Positions 9,473-18,991 of a stretch of DNA of 64,000 bases are shown here, in pieces. The DNA is from Sphingopyxis sp. BE259 (GTDB taxonomy: Bacteria > Pseudomonadota > Alphaproteobacteria > Sphingomonadales > Sphingomonadaceae). Each line of letters opens with the position of its first letter. The first letter of the stretch is position 1. Position numbers and translations under genes: made by a program. The notes beneath the pieces were generated by a model. It did not search any database and was not told the origin of the DNA. It saw nothing but the letters and a program-made list of their open reading frames with translations. The stretch covers positions 2,654,001 through 2,718,000 of the forward strand of contig NZ_JAVDWM010000001.1 of assembly GCF_031457495.1 (NCBI RefSeq), in the 5' to 3' direction.

Positions 9473-10579
9473 ATGCGCCACGCCTTTTTCCCGGTCGTCC
9501 TTGTCGCGGCGGTGCAAGCCTTCCCGGTGCATGCAGCCGAATGGGCGATGATTGACAGCGTCGAAACGAAGGGCGATCGGTCGATCTATTATGCCGACTA
9601 TAGCGAAGTCACTTTGCGCAATGATGTCTCGCTGACCGGTGTTCCCGTGTCGGGGAAGCCGCCACAGCAGGACGATCTGCCGCCGGCGCCGTTCGAGAAT
9701 ACCGAAGTGGCCTTTGTCGAGGTGATGCAAGTATTCGAATCGGCCTTGAAACCGCGGTACAGCAATTATCGCGTCGCCGCCGATTGCGCGCGGCACCGGA
9801 TGCAGATCGTGACAGTTGATTCAATTTTCCGCGACCATCGAAAGGAGTATTCTCGCCAGGGAACCGGCTGGTTTGACGTGCCACCGGACGGATGGCTGAG
9901 CCGCGTGAACACCATTGCCTGCGACCGCCAGGCAATCGTTGCCGCGACGGAAAAGGCCGCCCGCGACAAATCCTATGATCCGATGGTCGATCTCGGGCTG
10001 TTGCCCATCGGCAATTTCGCCTTGTCGTCACCGCTCGAAGAGCTGACCTGGTCGACCTTCTGGACGGACGCCACCCCACCGCCGCTCCGGCAGCAATCGG
10101 AGGAAGAAATACGCGCGGTGAAGCAGAGGGTCGACGAGATGCTCGTTAATCTGAGAAGCCAGCTCGACGGCTATATTGCGATGGGCGAATTGGCGCTGGC
10201 CGACCAGACCGACGAACGCAATTTCATGGCGCGCATCCTTCCGAATTTCAGGGGCAAGACGCGGTTGCAGCAAGCCATCTTCGGCAGCATGGCGGGCTGG
10301 ACCGAGGCCGAAGTCATTAAATTCTGGGGCCGCCCGGCTGCGATGCGCCAGGTCGGCACAACCAAGGCGTTCGATTATGAATCGAGCTATGATACGCGCC
10401 AGTTGATCGTTCAGCAGCTGAGAACCGGCAACGTCGAATATGAGGTTGGCGATTTTGAATATTGCGCGCTGACGCTGTTCATGGCGCCGGGCGGGTCGAA
10501 ACCCGGCCTACGTCTGGTCGATTTCGCGATCAGCGGCGACAATTGTCGGCGGGCGACGCTGAACCAGATCGGACGCTAG
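9473..10579 (+). CDS. Secreted protein of unknown function
   Basis: 368 aa. The first 20 residues form a signal peptide ending in FPVHA before AEW. The segment EWAMIDSVETKGDRSIYYAD and the later VNTIACD recall the surface-adhesin-E-like small domain found in many proteobacterial secreted proteins. Near residues 275-310, GWTEAEVIKFWGRPAAMRQ followed by FDYE resembles the short repeat of OmlA/BamE-like proteins, where a Gly-Pro turn precedes a beta-strand. Both resemblances are weak and no enzyme motif is seen. It stands alone and converges on ndk across a strong terminator. Confidence 0.6.
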   Translation: MRHAFFPVVLVAAVQAFPVHAAEWAMIDSVETKGDRSIYYADYSEVTLRNDVSLTGVPVSGKPPQQDDLPPAPFENTEVAFVEVMQVFESALKPRYSNYRVAADCARHRMQIVTVDSIFRDHRKEYSRQGTGWFDVPPDGWLSRVNTIACDRQAIVAATEKAARDKSYDPMVDLGLLPIGNFALSSPLEELTWSTFWTDATPPPLRQQSEEEIRAVKQRVDEMLVNLRSQLDGYIAMGELALADQTDERNFMARILPNFRGKTRLQQAIFGSMAGWTEAEVIKFWGRPAAMRQVGTTKAFDYESSYDTRQLIVQQLRTGNVEYEVGDFEYCALTLFMAPGGSKPGLRLVDFAISGDNCRRATLNQIGR

Positions 10580-10586
10580 TTGCGAA

Positions 10587-10616
10587 AAAGGCCCGCGAAG
10601 CAATCCGCGGGCCTTT
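10587..10616. terminator. Bidirectional intrinsic terminator
   Basis: An 11-bp perfect stem, AAAGGCCCGCG pairing with CGCGGGCCTTT, encloses an 8-base loop. A-rich sequence lies on the left (five A) and T-rich on the right. It sits between the converging secreted-protein gene and ndk, so it can serve both strands. Confidence 0.85.
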
Positions 10617-10640
10617 CGCTTTACGCGAGGCGTCGGGTGC

Positions 10641-11063
10641 TTAGCCGACGATTTCTTCGGGCTTGAAGAAATAAGCGATCTCGATCGCCGCGTTTTCGTC
10701 GCTGTCCGAGCCATGGACGGTGTTCGCTTCGATGCTTTCGGCCAGTTCCTTGCGGATCGTGCCAGGTTCGGCGTTGGCAGGGTTGGTGGCGCCCATGATG
10801 TCGCGGTTGCGCTGCATCGCGTTTTCGCCTTCCAGCACCTGGACGACGACCGGGCCGCTGATCATGAAATCGACGAGTTCGCCAAAGAAGGGGCGTTCCT
10901 TGTGGACCGCGTAAAAGCCTTCGGCCTGTTCACGGCTCATGTGGATGCGCTTCGACGCGACGACGCGCAGGCCGGCGTCTTCCAGCATTTTGGTGACCGC
11001 GCCGGTGATGTTGCGGCGCGTGGCGTCGGGCTTGATGATCGAAAAGGTGCGGGTAACCGCCAT
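10641..11063 (-). CDS. ndk: Nucleoside diphosphate kinase
   Basis: 140 aa, balances NTP and dNTP pools by moving the gamma-phosphate through a phosphohistidine. The sequence opens with the family signature [13 protein letters not shown]. The catalytic histidine is H117 in [16 protein letters not shown]. Length is exactly typical. The ATG at 11063 is preceded by AGGAG at 8-base spacing; the frame is open upstream but the extension is not conserved sequence. It is transcribed in the same direction as holC, 88 bp downstream of it. Confidence 0.97.
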   Translation of the reverse strand: MAVTRTFSIIKPDATRRNITGAVTKMLEDAGLRVVASKRIHMSREQAEGFYAVHKERPFFGELVDFMISGPVVVQVLEGENAMQRNRDIMGATNPANAEPGTIRKELAESIEANTVHGSDSDENAAIEIAYFFKPEEIVG

Positions 11064-11151
11064 GGGGGAAGCTCCTAGGTTATTATGGTCTGCGATGCGC
11101 GCGCCTCTAGCCGCGCTTTTGCTGCATCGCAAGGATAGAGCGCGTCCTGAC

Positions 11152-11601
11152 CTACGGCCCTTCCGACCAGCGCCCGTTTTCGTCCTGTTTCCAGAAGCGG
11201 TTATCGACATCAGCGCGCGCCGACAACGTGCGCCACGTCGCGCGGGCATCGTCGATGCGGCTGTTGTCGAAGAGCAGGAAGATACGATCGAAACCCAGCG
11301 CCTCGTCGCGCCATTCGCCGTCGGCGAGCGCCACCAGTCGGGCGTCATTGGGCGGCGGCGGGTCGAGCGTTCCCGCAATCAGGATCGGTTCGATCGCCTC
11401 GTCGGGCGATCCCGCGGCGCCATGCGGCAGGAAGCTGGCGGGGGTCAGCGTCCACAGCGCCTCGTCGATCGCCTGCCGCTGCATCGCCGGGGCGGCGACG
11501 ATCAGCAACCGGTCGCCCGTGCCCAGGATGCGCCCGGCGATGACGGGGAGCACCCGTTCGACGGGATCGCGGGTCAGCCGGTAAAAATCGACGCGAGGCA
11601 T
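11152..11601 (-). CDS. holC: DNA polymerase III chi subunit
   Basis: 149 aa. The chi subunit links the clamp loader to single-strand binding protein at the replication fork. The N-terminus [21 protein letters not shown] and the block [19 protein letters not shown] are typical of HolC, as is the C-terminal [10 protein letters not shown] and WRTL. Length matches the family (about 145-155). In alphaproteobacteria holC commonly follows pepA, as it does here, with a repeat element in the 113-bp gap. Confidence 0.93.
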   Translation of the reverse strand: MPRVDFYRLTRDPVERVLPVIAGRILGTGDRLLIVAAPAMQRQAIDEALWTLTPASFLPHGAAGSPDEAIEPILIAGTLDPPPPNDARLVALADGEWRDEALGFDRIFLLFDNSRIDDARATWRTLSARADVDNRFWKQDENGRWSEGP

Positions 11602-11617
11602 GTCACTAAACCACCAC

Positions 11618-11702
11618 CGTCATTGCGAGGAGCCGAAGGCGACGCGGCAATCCAGAGCGCGCGTAAACCGCCCTGGATTGCTTCGCTTCGCTCGCAATGA
11701 CG
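11618..11702. repeat. Intergenic inverted repeat between pepA and holC
   Basis: The arms at 11618-11655 and 11673-11702 share CGTCATTGCGAG at their outer ends and CAATCCAG at their inner ends when one is reversed. The middles differ in length (18 versus 10 bases). A solitary short copy of the same type lies at 22180-22207. No gene is seen in this gap. Confidence 0.75.
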
Positions 11703-11714
11703 AAGTGAAAGACA

Positions 11715-13184
11715 TCAACCCTCGTGGTTTTCGGCGATATATCGGTCGAGCAGGCGGACGCCATAGCCCGTCGCGCCCTTGGCCCACACCGGACCATCCT
11801 TGTCGCCCCACGCCATGCCCGCGATGTCGAGATGCGCCCAGGCGACACCGTCGTCGACATAGCGTTTCAGGAACTGCGCCGCGGTGATCGAACCGCCTTC
11901 GCGCGGGCCGATATTCTTCATATCGGCGATCGGGCTGTCGATCAGCTTGTCGTAAGCCGCCGAGAGCGGGAAGCGCCACAGCTTGTTGTTGCTGGTCTCG
12001 CCCGCTGCAATCAGCTTGTCGGCAAGCGCATCATCATTGGCAAAGATGCCCGCATATTCATGCCCGAGCGAGATCACCATCGCGCCGGTCAGCGTCGCAA
12101 GATCGACAATGACCTTGGGCGAATACATCTTCTGCGCCCAGGTGATCGCATCGCACAGCACCAGCCGCCCTTCGGCATCGGTGTTGAGGACCTCGACCGT
12201 CTGACCCGACATGGTGGTGACAATATCGCCCGGTCGCATCGCGTTGCCATCGGGCATATTTTCGACCAGGCCGACGACGCCGACGACATTCGCCTTTGCC
12301 TTGCGCCCCGCGATCGCCTTCATCGCGCCCGCGACCGCGCCTGCGCCGCCCATGTCCCATTTCATCATGTCCATGCCGGGACCGGGTTTCAGGCTGATGC
12401 CGCCGGTGTCAAACGTGACCCCCTTGCCGATGAACACCACCGGCTTGTCACTGTCATTACCGCCGTTCCAGCGCATCGCCAGCAAGCGCGGCGGGCGGGT
12501 TGACCCCTGCGCCACCCCGAGCAGCGCCCCCATGCCGAGCGCCTTCATCTGGCGCTCGTCGAGCACTTCGATTTCGACGCCCAAGTCGGCGAGATGCTGG
12601 CAGCGTTCGACAAAACTTTCGGGGTAGAGGATGTTTGGCGGCTCGGCGACGAGCGTCTGGGTCAGCGCCACGCCGTCGGCGATCGCCTCATTCGCGGCCC
12701 AACGCGCCGTCAGGTCGTGGTGCGGCGACGCGATGGTCAGCGACTTGAGGCTGGGTCTCGCGTTGTCGGCCAAGCGGGTCCGATAGGTGTCGAGGCGCCA
12801 GTCGCGCAGCTTCGCGCCCATTGCGAACGCCAGCACATCCTCCTGGTCGACGACCCCAGCGCTCGCAAAATCGACATGGACCGCCGCGGCGCCGCTGGTC
12901 TGCAACCGCGCGGTCAGCGAGGCGCCCGCGCGCTCCAGATCATTCACGCTGCCTTCGCCGATGCCGACGAGCAGCAGGCGCAAGACGCGGCCGCCATCGA
13001 CCGCCGCGGTTTCGGCGATGCCCCCCGCCGCGCCTTCAAAGCGTGCCTGTGCCGCAGCGCCGCCGAGCAGCGCGCCGTGCGGCTCGCCGAGCGCCTGGAC
13101 AAAGGCGTTCAGCTCGCCCTTGCGGACCGGAAAAGCGACGACGTCGGCAGACGCATCGATTTGCGCGACAAAGTGAATGTCCAT
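11715..13184 (-). CDS. pepA: Leucyl aminopeptidase (M17)
   Basis: 489 aa cytosolic zinc/manganese aminopeptidase that releases N-terminal residues from peptides. The C-terminal catalytic domain shows the metal and catalytic blocks VFIGKGVTFDTGGISLKPG, MKWDMGGAGAV and the family signature NTDAEGRLVLCDA. The N-terminal macro-like domain occupies roughly the first 160 residues. Length is typical (480-500). The ATG at 13184 is preceded by a GAGAGAG run. It diverges from lptD, with 131 bp between the two starts. Confidence 0.97.
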   Translation of the reverse strand: MDIHFVAQIDASADVVAFPVRKGELNAFVQALGEPHGALLGGAAAQARFEGAAGGIAETAAVDGGRVLRLLLVGIGEGSVNDLERAGASLTARLQTSGAAAVHVDFASAGVVDQEDVLAFAMGAKLRDWRLDTYRTRLADNARPSLKSLTIASPHHDLTARWAANEAIADGVALTQTLVAEPPNILYPESFVERCQHLADLGVEIEVLDERQMKALGMGALLGVAQGSTRPPRLLAMRWNGGNDSDKPVVFIGKGVTFDTGGISLKPGPGMDMMKWDMGGAGAVAGAMKAIAGRKAKANVVGVVGLVENMPDGNAMRPGDIVTTMSGQTVEVLNTDAEGRLVLCDAITWAQKMYSPKVIVDLATLTGAMVISLGHEYAGIFANDDALADKLIAAGETSNNKLWRFPLSAAYDKLIDSPIADMKNIGPREGGSITAAQFLKRYVDDGVAWAHLDIAGMAWGDKDGPVWAKGATGYGVRLLDRYIAENHEG

Positions 13185-13315
13185 TCGGTAACTCTCTCAT
13201 GCGATGATTGATTGCAGCGTGCGGGACCGATAGGGGTTTCGCTTGCGAGTTGCAAAAACAAAGCAGCCGGTCCAACCCGGGCGGACGCGATCGATAAGTG
13301 GGACAAAGTATTTCA

Positions 13316-15619
13316 ATGAGCTGGGCTTTGTTCCGACAGACGCGCCGTAAGCCGCCGCTGTGGCTGGTGACCGCGAGCAGCATCGCACTGCTGTCCAGCC
13401 CGGTCGCCGCGCAGCAGACGGACGAATCATCCCCCGCGCAGGAAGTCACGGGTCAGCCCGACCTGCAAACCCCCGACATCGCGCCGGTCACCACCGATGC
13501 CCCCGCGGTTGCCGCCGAGGACCAGGTCGGCTTTGCCGCTGACAACCTCAATTACGACAGTGACACCGAAGTCGTCGTGGCCGAGGGTAATGTCGCGATG
13601 AACCGCGAGGCGATTTCGATGCGTGCCGACAAGGTGACGTGGAATCGCAAAACTGGGCAGGTGTTCGCCGAGGGCAATGTTGCGATCAAGAATCCCGAGG
13701 GCGATACCGCCTATGGCGACCGGATCGAGCTGACCGACAGTTTGCGCGACGGCGTCGTCGAAAACCTGCTCGTCGTCCTCGACAACGGCTCGCGCCTCGC
13801 CGCGATCAAGGGCACGCGGTTCGAAAATGGCAATATCGAGCTGGAGAACGCCGCCTACACCGCCTGCCAGGTCGAGGACGCCGAGGGTTGCCCCAAAAAT
13901 CCGAGCTGGCAGATCCGCGCCGTCCGCGTCACCTATGACCGGGCAAAGAACAAGATCCGCTACAAGGGCGCCCGGGTGGAGATTTTCGGGCTGCCGCTGA
14001 TCCCCTTGCCCGGCCTCAGTCACCCGGCGAACAGCGAGGCGGGCAGCGGCATATTGGTCCCCGAAATCCGCCTCGACCGTAGCAACGGCTTTGAAATCGC
14101 AGTGCCTTATTATCTGCGTCTCGCGCCCGACCGCGACATCACAATCACCCCGCATCTCTACACCGGCGCGGCGCCGATGCTGGAGGGTGAGTTCCGGGCG
14201 CTGACTGACATCGGATCGTTCCGGATCAACGGCTATGCAACCTACAGCTCGCTGGTCCCGCTGACCGGCGAAGACCCCGACAGCCGCAAACGCTTTCGCG
14301 GCTATCTGGAAAGCGCGGGCAAGTTCCAGTTCGATCCGCGCTGGAGCCTGACCTATTCGGGCCGCATCGCCACCGACCGTACCTTCATGCGCCGCTATGA
14401 CATCAGTCGCGACGACCGGCTGCGCTCGACGTTCGAGCTGGAACGGATCGGCGGTAATTCCTACCTCTCGATCGCCGGCTGGGCGACGCAGACGTTGCGC
14501 GCCAACGACGAACAGGGGCAGCAGCCGATCGCGTTGCCGATCATCGATTATCGCCAGCGTTTCTCCGATCCGGTGCTCGGCGGGCAGGTCGAATTGCAGC
14601 TCAATACGCTGGCGATCGGGCGGACTTCGGGGCAGGACACCCAGCGCGCCTTTGCCGGCGCGCGCTGGGATCTGCGCGGCCTGACGCGGCTGGGGCAAGA
14701 GGTCACGCTGACCGCCCTGGTGCGCGGCGACGTCTATCACAGCGACGAAAATCTGCTCACCGCCATTCCCGGCTATCGCGGCAAATCGGGCTGGCAGGCG
14801 CGCGGCATTGCCGCCGTCGCCGCCGACATGCGCTGGCCGTTCGTCGGCGAATTTGCCGGCGGCACCCAGACGCTGACTCCGCGCGTCCAGATCGTCGCCA
14901 CCCCGCCGATCGAAAATATCGACATTCCCAACGAAGACGCCCGCGCCTTTGATCTGGAAGACAGCAATCTCTTCGCGATCAACCGTTTCAATGGCTACGA
15001 CCGGTTCGAGGACGGCGCCCGCATCACCTATGGCGTCGAATGGAACTACAGCCGCCCGGGGTTCAACATCAGCAGCAGCGTCGGGCAAAGCTATCGCCTG
15101 TCGGACAAGCCCAGCCTATTCGCCGACGGCACCGGGCTGACCGACCGCACGTCGGATGTCGTCGGGCGGACGACGATTGCCTATCGCGACTTCCTGCGCC
15201 TCACCCACCGCTACCGGCTCGACAAGGACAATCTGGCGATCCGCCGCAACGAATTTGACGCGACGATCGGCAGCCGCTCGACCTATGCCGTGCTGGGCTA
15301 TTCGCGGCTCAACCGCGACATCCTGCTGCTCGGCGAGGATTTGCAGGACCGCGAAGAGGCGCGCGTCGGCGGCCGCGTTGCGATCGCCCAATATTGGTCG
15401 GTCTTTGGTTCGGCGATCGTCGATCTGACCCAGCAGAGCGACGACCCGCTCAGTTCCGCTGACGGGTTTGAGCCCATTCGCCATCGCCTTGGCATCGCCT
15501 ATGACGACGACTGCCTGTCGATTGCGCTGACCTGGCGCCGCGACTATGCCGACACCGGCGATGCCCGACGCGGCAACAGCTTCTCGTTCCGCGTGGCCTT
15601 CCGCAATTTAGGGTTCTGA
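13316..15619 (+). CDS. lptD: LPS-assembly outer-membrane protein LptD
   Basis: 767 aa from the ATG at 13316 (an in-frame GTG lies at 13298). LptD forms with LptE the outer-membrane gate that inserts lipopolysaccharide. A signal peptide ends near SSPVAAQQ. The OstA/LptA-like periplasmic domain follows (LNYDSDTEVVVAEGNVAMN and GQVFAEGNVAIKNPEGD). The large C-terminal beta-barrel ends in Phe (FRNLGF), as outer-membrane proteins do. Cysteines suited to inter-domain disulfides lie at CQVEDAEGC and in YDDDC. surA follows, the usual alphaproteobacterial pairing of a barrel and its chaperone. Confidence 0.96.
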   Translation: MSWALFRQTRRKPPLWLVTASSIALLSSPVAAQQTDESSPAQEVTGQPDLQTPDIAPVTTDAPAVAAEDQVGFAADNLNYDSDTEVVVAEGNVAMNREAISMRADKVTWNRKTGQVFAEGNVAIKNPEGDTAYGDRIELTDSLRDGVVENLLVVLDNGSRLAAIKGTRFENGNIELENAAYTACQVEDAEGCPKNPSWQIRAVRVTYDRAKNKIRYKGARVEIFGLPLIPLPGLSHPANSEAGSGILVPEIRLDRSNGFEIAVPYYLRLAPDRDITITPHLYTGAAPMLEGEFRALTDIGSFRINGYATYSSLVPLTGEDPDSRKRFRGYLESAGKFQFDPRWSLTYSGRIATDRTFMRRYDISRDDRLRSTFELERIGGNSYLSIAGWATQTLRANDEQGQQPIALPIIDYRQRFSDPVLGGQVELQLNTLAIGRTSGQDTQRAFAGARWDLRGLTRLGQEVTLTALVRGDVYHSDENLLTAIPGYRGKSGWQARGIAAVAADMRWPFVGEFAGGTQTLTPRVQIVATPPIENIDIPNEDARAFDLEDSNLFAINRFNGYDRFEDGARITYGVEWNYSRPGFNISSSVGQSYRLSDKPSLFADGTGLTDRTSDVVGRTTIAYRDFLRLTHRYRLDKDNLAIRRNEFDATIGSRSTYAVLGYSRLNRDILLLGEDLQDREEARVGGRVAIAQYWSVFGSAIVDLTQQSDDPLSSADGFEPIRHRLGIAYDDDCLSIALTWRRDYADTGDARRGNSFSFRVAFRNLGF

Positions 15620-15753
15620 CCGCTTCGCTCAGCCTAGGTTCAGCGTTCGCGCGCTATCTGCAGGTCCGAAACGGTCTATATGGCGGATTGCGCTGGACCA
15701 TCGGGCGTATCCGCTGATACGGAGCGTGCCATTAATTCTCGAATAGGGTGAAG

Positions 15754-17094
15754 ATGACCAAATTTTCGACCATGATCGGCCTGATCGCCGTGGCCGCCGT
15801 CGGCATCACGCCGGTGCTGGCGCAGACCGTCAGCGATGACGAAGTGCCGACGACCAGCCTCAACATTCCCGGCAATGTCCAGATTTTCGGCGATGCCAAG
15901 AGCAACGTCTACCGTCCGTCGGCAACCGTGAACGGCGAGATTATCACCGCCACCGACATCGAACAGCGCATGGCGCTGATCCGCATCGCCAACAACAATG
16001 TCGAGCTGCCCCCCGCCGAGGTGCAGCGGCTGCGTCAACAGGTGTTCAGCAACCTTATCGATGAAAAATTGCAGATTCAGGAAGCCAAGGCGGCCGACAT
16101 CACGATCGACGAAAATGTCGTCAACGACCAGTTCGCCCGGCTTGCCACCCGTTTCAAACAAACCCCCGATCAATTCGCAACCTATCTGACCTCCAAAGGG
16201 TCGTCGGCGGCGGCGGTCAAACAGCAGATCCGCGGCGAATTCGCCTGGGACCGCCTGTTGTCGCGCAACATCCAGTCGACGACGAACGTGTCGACCGACG
16301 AGGTGACGTCGGTGGTTCAGCGGATGAACGATTCCAAGGGCCAGGACGAATTCCACCTGGGCGAGATTTATCTGTCGGCGCCGCCGGAAAATGTCGCGGC
16401 GGTGACTGAAAACGCCCAGAAGATCATCCAGGCTTTGCAGGCGGGCGGCAGCTTCGCCGCCTATGCCCGCCAGTTTTCTGAGGCATCGACCGCGGTCGTC
16501 GGCGGCGACCTCGGCTGGGTGAAACCCGGCCAGCTGCCGACATCGATGGCCGAGGCAGCGACCCAGATGCAGCCGGGCCAGCTGGTCGGACCGATCCAGG
16601 TTCCCGGCGGTGTGTCGATCATGTTGATGATCGACCGGCGCCAGGTGCTGACTGCCGATCCGCGCGACGCGATCCTCAGCCTGAAGCAAATCTCGCTCGA
16701 TTTCGCGGCCGGCACGACGCAGGCCCGCGCGTCCGAGCTGGCTGGCCAGTTCGCGGAAGCGACGCGCGGCATCGCGGGCTGTGGTGCGGCCGATGCGGTG
16801 GCCGCGCAACTGGGCGCCACCGTCGTCTCGCGCGACAACATCGAAATGCGCGCGCTGCCCGCGCCGCTGCAAAACACGCTGATCAACCTGCAAGTCGGCC
16901 AGACAACTCAACCGTTCGGCGCCGCCAACGAGGGCGTCAGCGTTCTCGTGCTGTGCGGCCGCGACCTGCCGCAGACCGCCACGGCGCCGAACCTCGAGCA
17001 GATCGAAGCCCGGTTGCTGGAGGAAAAGGTCAACAAGCGGGCCCAGCGTTATCTGCGCGACCTGCGCCGGGATGCCGTGATCGAATATAGCTAA
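15754..17094 (+). CDS. surA: Periplasmic chaperone/peptidyl-prolyl isomerase SurA
   Basis: 446 aa. SurA escorts unfolded outer-membrane proteins such as LptD through the periplasm. The signal peptide ends at PVLAQT. The chaperone core begins with ATVNGEIITATDIEQRMAL. A parvulin (PpiC) domain is visible from about residue 200, with DEFHLGEIYLS, FAAYARQFSEAS and GGDLGWVKPGQLP. A second isomerase-like segment is degenerate. The ATG at 15754 is chosen over GTG 15748 because AGGG lies six bases upstream. Its stop overlaps the start of pdxA by one base. Confidence 0.93.
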   Translation: MTKFSTMIGLIAVAAVGITPVLAQTVSDDEVPTTSLNIPGNVQIFGDAKSNVYRPSATVNGEIITATDIEQRMALIRIANNNVELPPAEVQRLRQQVFSNLIDEKLQIQEAKAADITIDENVVNDQFARLATRFKQTPDQFATYLTSKGSSAAAVKQQIRGEFAWDRLLSRNIQSTTNVSTDEVTSVVQRMNDSKGQDEFHLGEIYLSAPPENVAAVTENAQKIIQALQAGGSFAAYARQFSEASTAVVGGDLGWVKPGQLPTSMAEAATQMQPGQLVGPIQVPGGVSIMLMIDRRQVLTADPRDAILSLKQISLDFAAGTTQARASELAGQFAEATRGIAGCGAADAVAAQLGATVVSRDNIEMRALPAPLQNTLINLQVGQTTQPFGAANEGVSVLVLCGRDLPQTATAPNLEQIEARLLEEKVNKRAQRYLRDLRRDAVIEYS

Positions 17095-18113
17095 TGCCGT
17101 ATCCCGATCTTCGACAGCCGATCGCGGTCACCATGGGTGACCCGGCCGGCGTCGGACCCGAAGTCACCGCCCGCGCTTGGGCGGCGCGCCGCGAAAGTGA
17201 TTTGCCGCCCTTTTTTGCGATTGGCGATGCGGCGACGATCACCGCCGTCTGGAACGGACCGATCGCCCGGGTGGGCGACATCGATCAGGTTCAGCGGACC
17301 TTCGACGACGCCTTGCCCGTCTGGCATCTCGAGGACAGCGGACCTCTGACCCCCGGCACCCCGACCGCGGCGGGCGCCGCCTGCGCGCTGCACGCGCTCG
17401 AAACCGGCATCGGACTGACCCGCAACCAGGCCAGTTCGGCACTGGTCACAGGATCAGTATCGAAATTTGCGCTGCACAGCATCGGCTATACCCATCCCGG
17501 CCAGACCGAATTCATTGCCGAACGCTGCGGCGTGACCGCCACCAATGCAGTCATGATGTTGGCCGGACCGGCATTGCGCGTCGTGCCGCTGACCGTCCAT
17601 ATTCCGCTGATCGAGGTGTCCGAACGGCTGACCGTCGAGTTGATCGTCGCCAAGGCGCGGATCGTCGTGCGCGGTCTGAAACGCGATTTCGGGATCGACA
17701 ATCCGCGCCTCGCGCTCGCCGGGCTCAACCCTCATGCCGGTGAAAGCGGCCAGCTCGGCAGCGAAGAAGATCGCATCATGACACCCGCGGTAGCCCAGCT
17801 TGCCGACGAAGGCATCATCGTCGATGGCCCGCTCGCCGCCGACAGCCTGTTCGCGCCCGCCGTCCGCGCCCGTTATGACGCGCTGCTCTGTGCCTATCAC
17901 GATCAGGCGCTAACCCCGTTCAAGGCGCTGCATTTCCACGATGGGGTCAATCTGACCCTCGGCCTGCCGATCATCCGCACCTCGCCCGACCATGGCACCG
18001 CGTTCAACATCGCCGGGACTGGTCTGGCCGACCCCGGCCCGACGATCGCAGCGATCGCCATGGCCGCCAAGCTGGCGACGGCGCGCGAGCGCAGCTGCGC
18101 CCCCGCCAAGTGA
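17094..18113 (+). CDS. pdxA: 4-hydroxythreonine-4-phosphate dehydrogenase
   Basis: 339 aa. It oxidises 4-phosphohydroxy-L-threonine with NAD in the DXP-dependent vitamin B6 pathway. The motifs include AVTMGDPAGVGPEVTARAW, the substrate and metal histidines in HPGQTEFIAERCG, CAYHDQALTPFKALHF and RTSPDHGTAFNIAG. Length is typical (about 330). The start codon overlaps the surA stop (TAATG) and its end overlaps rsmA (GTGA), so lptD-surA-pdxA-rsmA behaves as one operon. Confidence 0.97.
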   Translation: MPYPDLRQPIAVTMGDPAGVGPEVTARAWAARRESDLPPFFAIGDAATITAVWNGPIARVGDIDQVQRTFDDALPVWHLEDSGPLTPGTPTAAGAACALHALETGIGLTRNQASSALVTGSVSKFALHSIGYTHPGQTEFIAERCGVTATNAVMMLAGPALRVVPLTVHIPLIEVSERLTVELIVAKARIVVRGLKRDFGIDNPRLALAGLNPHAGESGQLGSEEDRIMTPAVAQLADEGIIVDGPLAADSLFAPAVRARYDALLCAYHDQALTPFKALHFHDGVNLTLGLPIIRTSPDHGTAFNIAGTGLADPGPTIAAIAMAAKLATARERSCAPAK

Positions 18114-18949
18114 GCCCCCGCCCCGCACCCCAGCTGCCGCTGCTGCGCGAGACGGTGCGCACGCACGGGCTGCAGGCCAGCAAGGCGCTCGGCCAGAATT
18201 TCCTGTTCGACGAACAATTGCTCGATCGCATCGCCGCGATTCCCGGCGACCTCGATGGCGCCACGGTGTTCGAGGTTGGCCCCGGCCCCGGCGGGCTGAC
18301 CCGCGCGTTGCTGCGCGCCGGTGCAAAAGTGATCGCGGTCGAGCGCGACGATCGCTGCCTGCCGCTGCTCGCCGAACTCGCCGAAGCCTTTCCCGGCCAG
18401 CTGACGGTGATCGCCGACGATGCGATGGCGGTCGACATCGACGCGCTGACCGGCGGCGCGCCTTATCATATCGTCGCCAACCTACCCTATAATGTCGGCA
18501 CCGCGCTGTTCACGCGCTGGCTCGAACCCGCCGCATGGCCGCCGCGCTGGCAATCGCTGACCCTGATGTTCCAGCTGGAGGTCGCCGAACGCATTATCGC
18601 CCCGGTCGATACCAGCGCCTATGGCCGTCTCGCGGTGCTGGCGCAGTGGCGATCGACGGCGAAGATCGCGATGAAGGTCCACCGCTCGGCCTTCACCCCG
18701 CCGCCCAAGGTGATGTCGGCGATCGTTCACGTCGTGGCTGCGGATCAACCCGCGGGGATCAATCCGAAATTACTGTCCAAGCTGACCGAAAAGGGGTTCG
18801 GCCAGCGCCGCAAGATGCTGCGGCAAAGCCTGAAAGGTATCGAAGGCGCGGTCGCCGCGGCCGAGGCCCTAGGCATTGACCCAACCCGCCGCGCGGAGAC
18901 GGTCAGCGTCGGCGAATGGGTGGCCTTGGCGCGCGCGCTCGGGGCGTAG
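18110..18949 (+). CDS. rsmA: 16S rRNA A1518/A1519 dimethyltransferase
   Basis: 279 aa KsgA/RsmA, which dimethylates two adjacent adenines near the 3' end of 16S rRNA late in 30S assembly. Family motifs are ALGQNFLFDEQLLDRI, the SAM loop FEVGPGPGGLTRALL, VERDDRCLPLL and the catalytic NLPYNVGTALF. The C-terminal GFGQRRKMLRQSL is characteristic. The start is GTG at 18110, overlapping the pdxA stop. Length is typical. Confidence 0.97.
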   Translation: MSPRPAPQLPLLRETVRTHGLQASKALGQNFLFDEQLLDRIAAIPGDLDGATVFEVGPGPGGLTRALLRAGAKVIAVERDDRCLPLLAELAEAFPGQLTVIADDAMAVDIDALTGGAPYHIVANLPYNVGTALFTRWLEPAAWPPRWQSLTLMFQLEVAERIIAPVDTSAYGRLAVLAQWRSTAKIAMKVHRSAFTPPPKVMSAIVHVVAADQPAGINPKLLSKLTEKGFGQRRKMLRQSLKGIEGAVAAAEALGIDPTRRAETVSVGEWVALARALGA

Positions 18950-18991
18950 AGCCGTTCGTGTAAAGGCAGAACGCCAGGATTTTGAATTAGA

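Noticed and set aside
13427..15088. Long open frame antisense to lptD
   Set aside because: The lptD reading has signal peptide, domain motifs and terminal Phe; the antisense frame has none.
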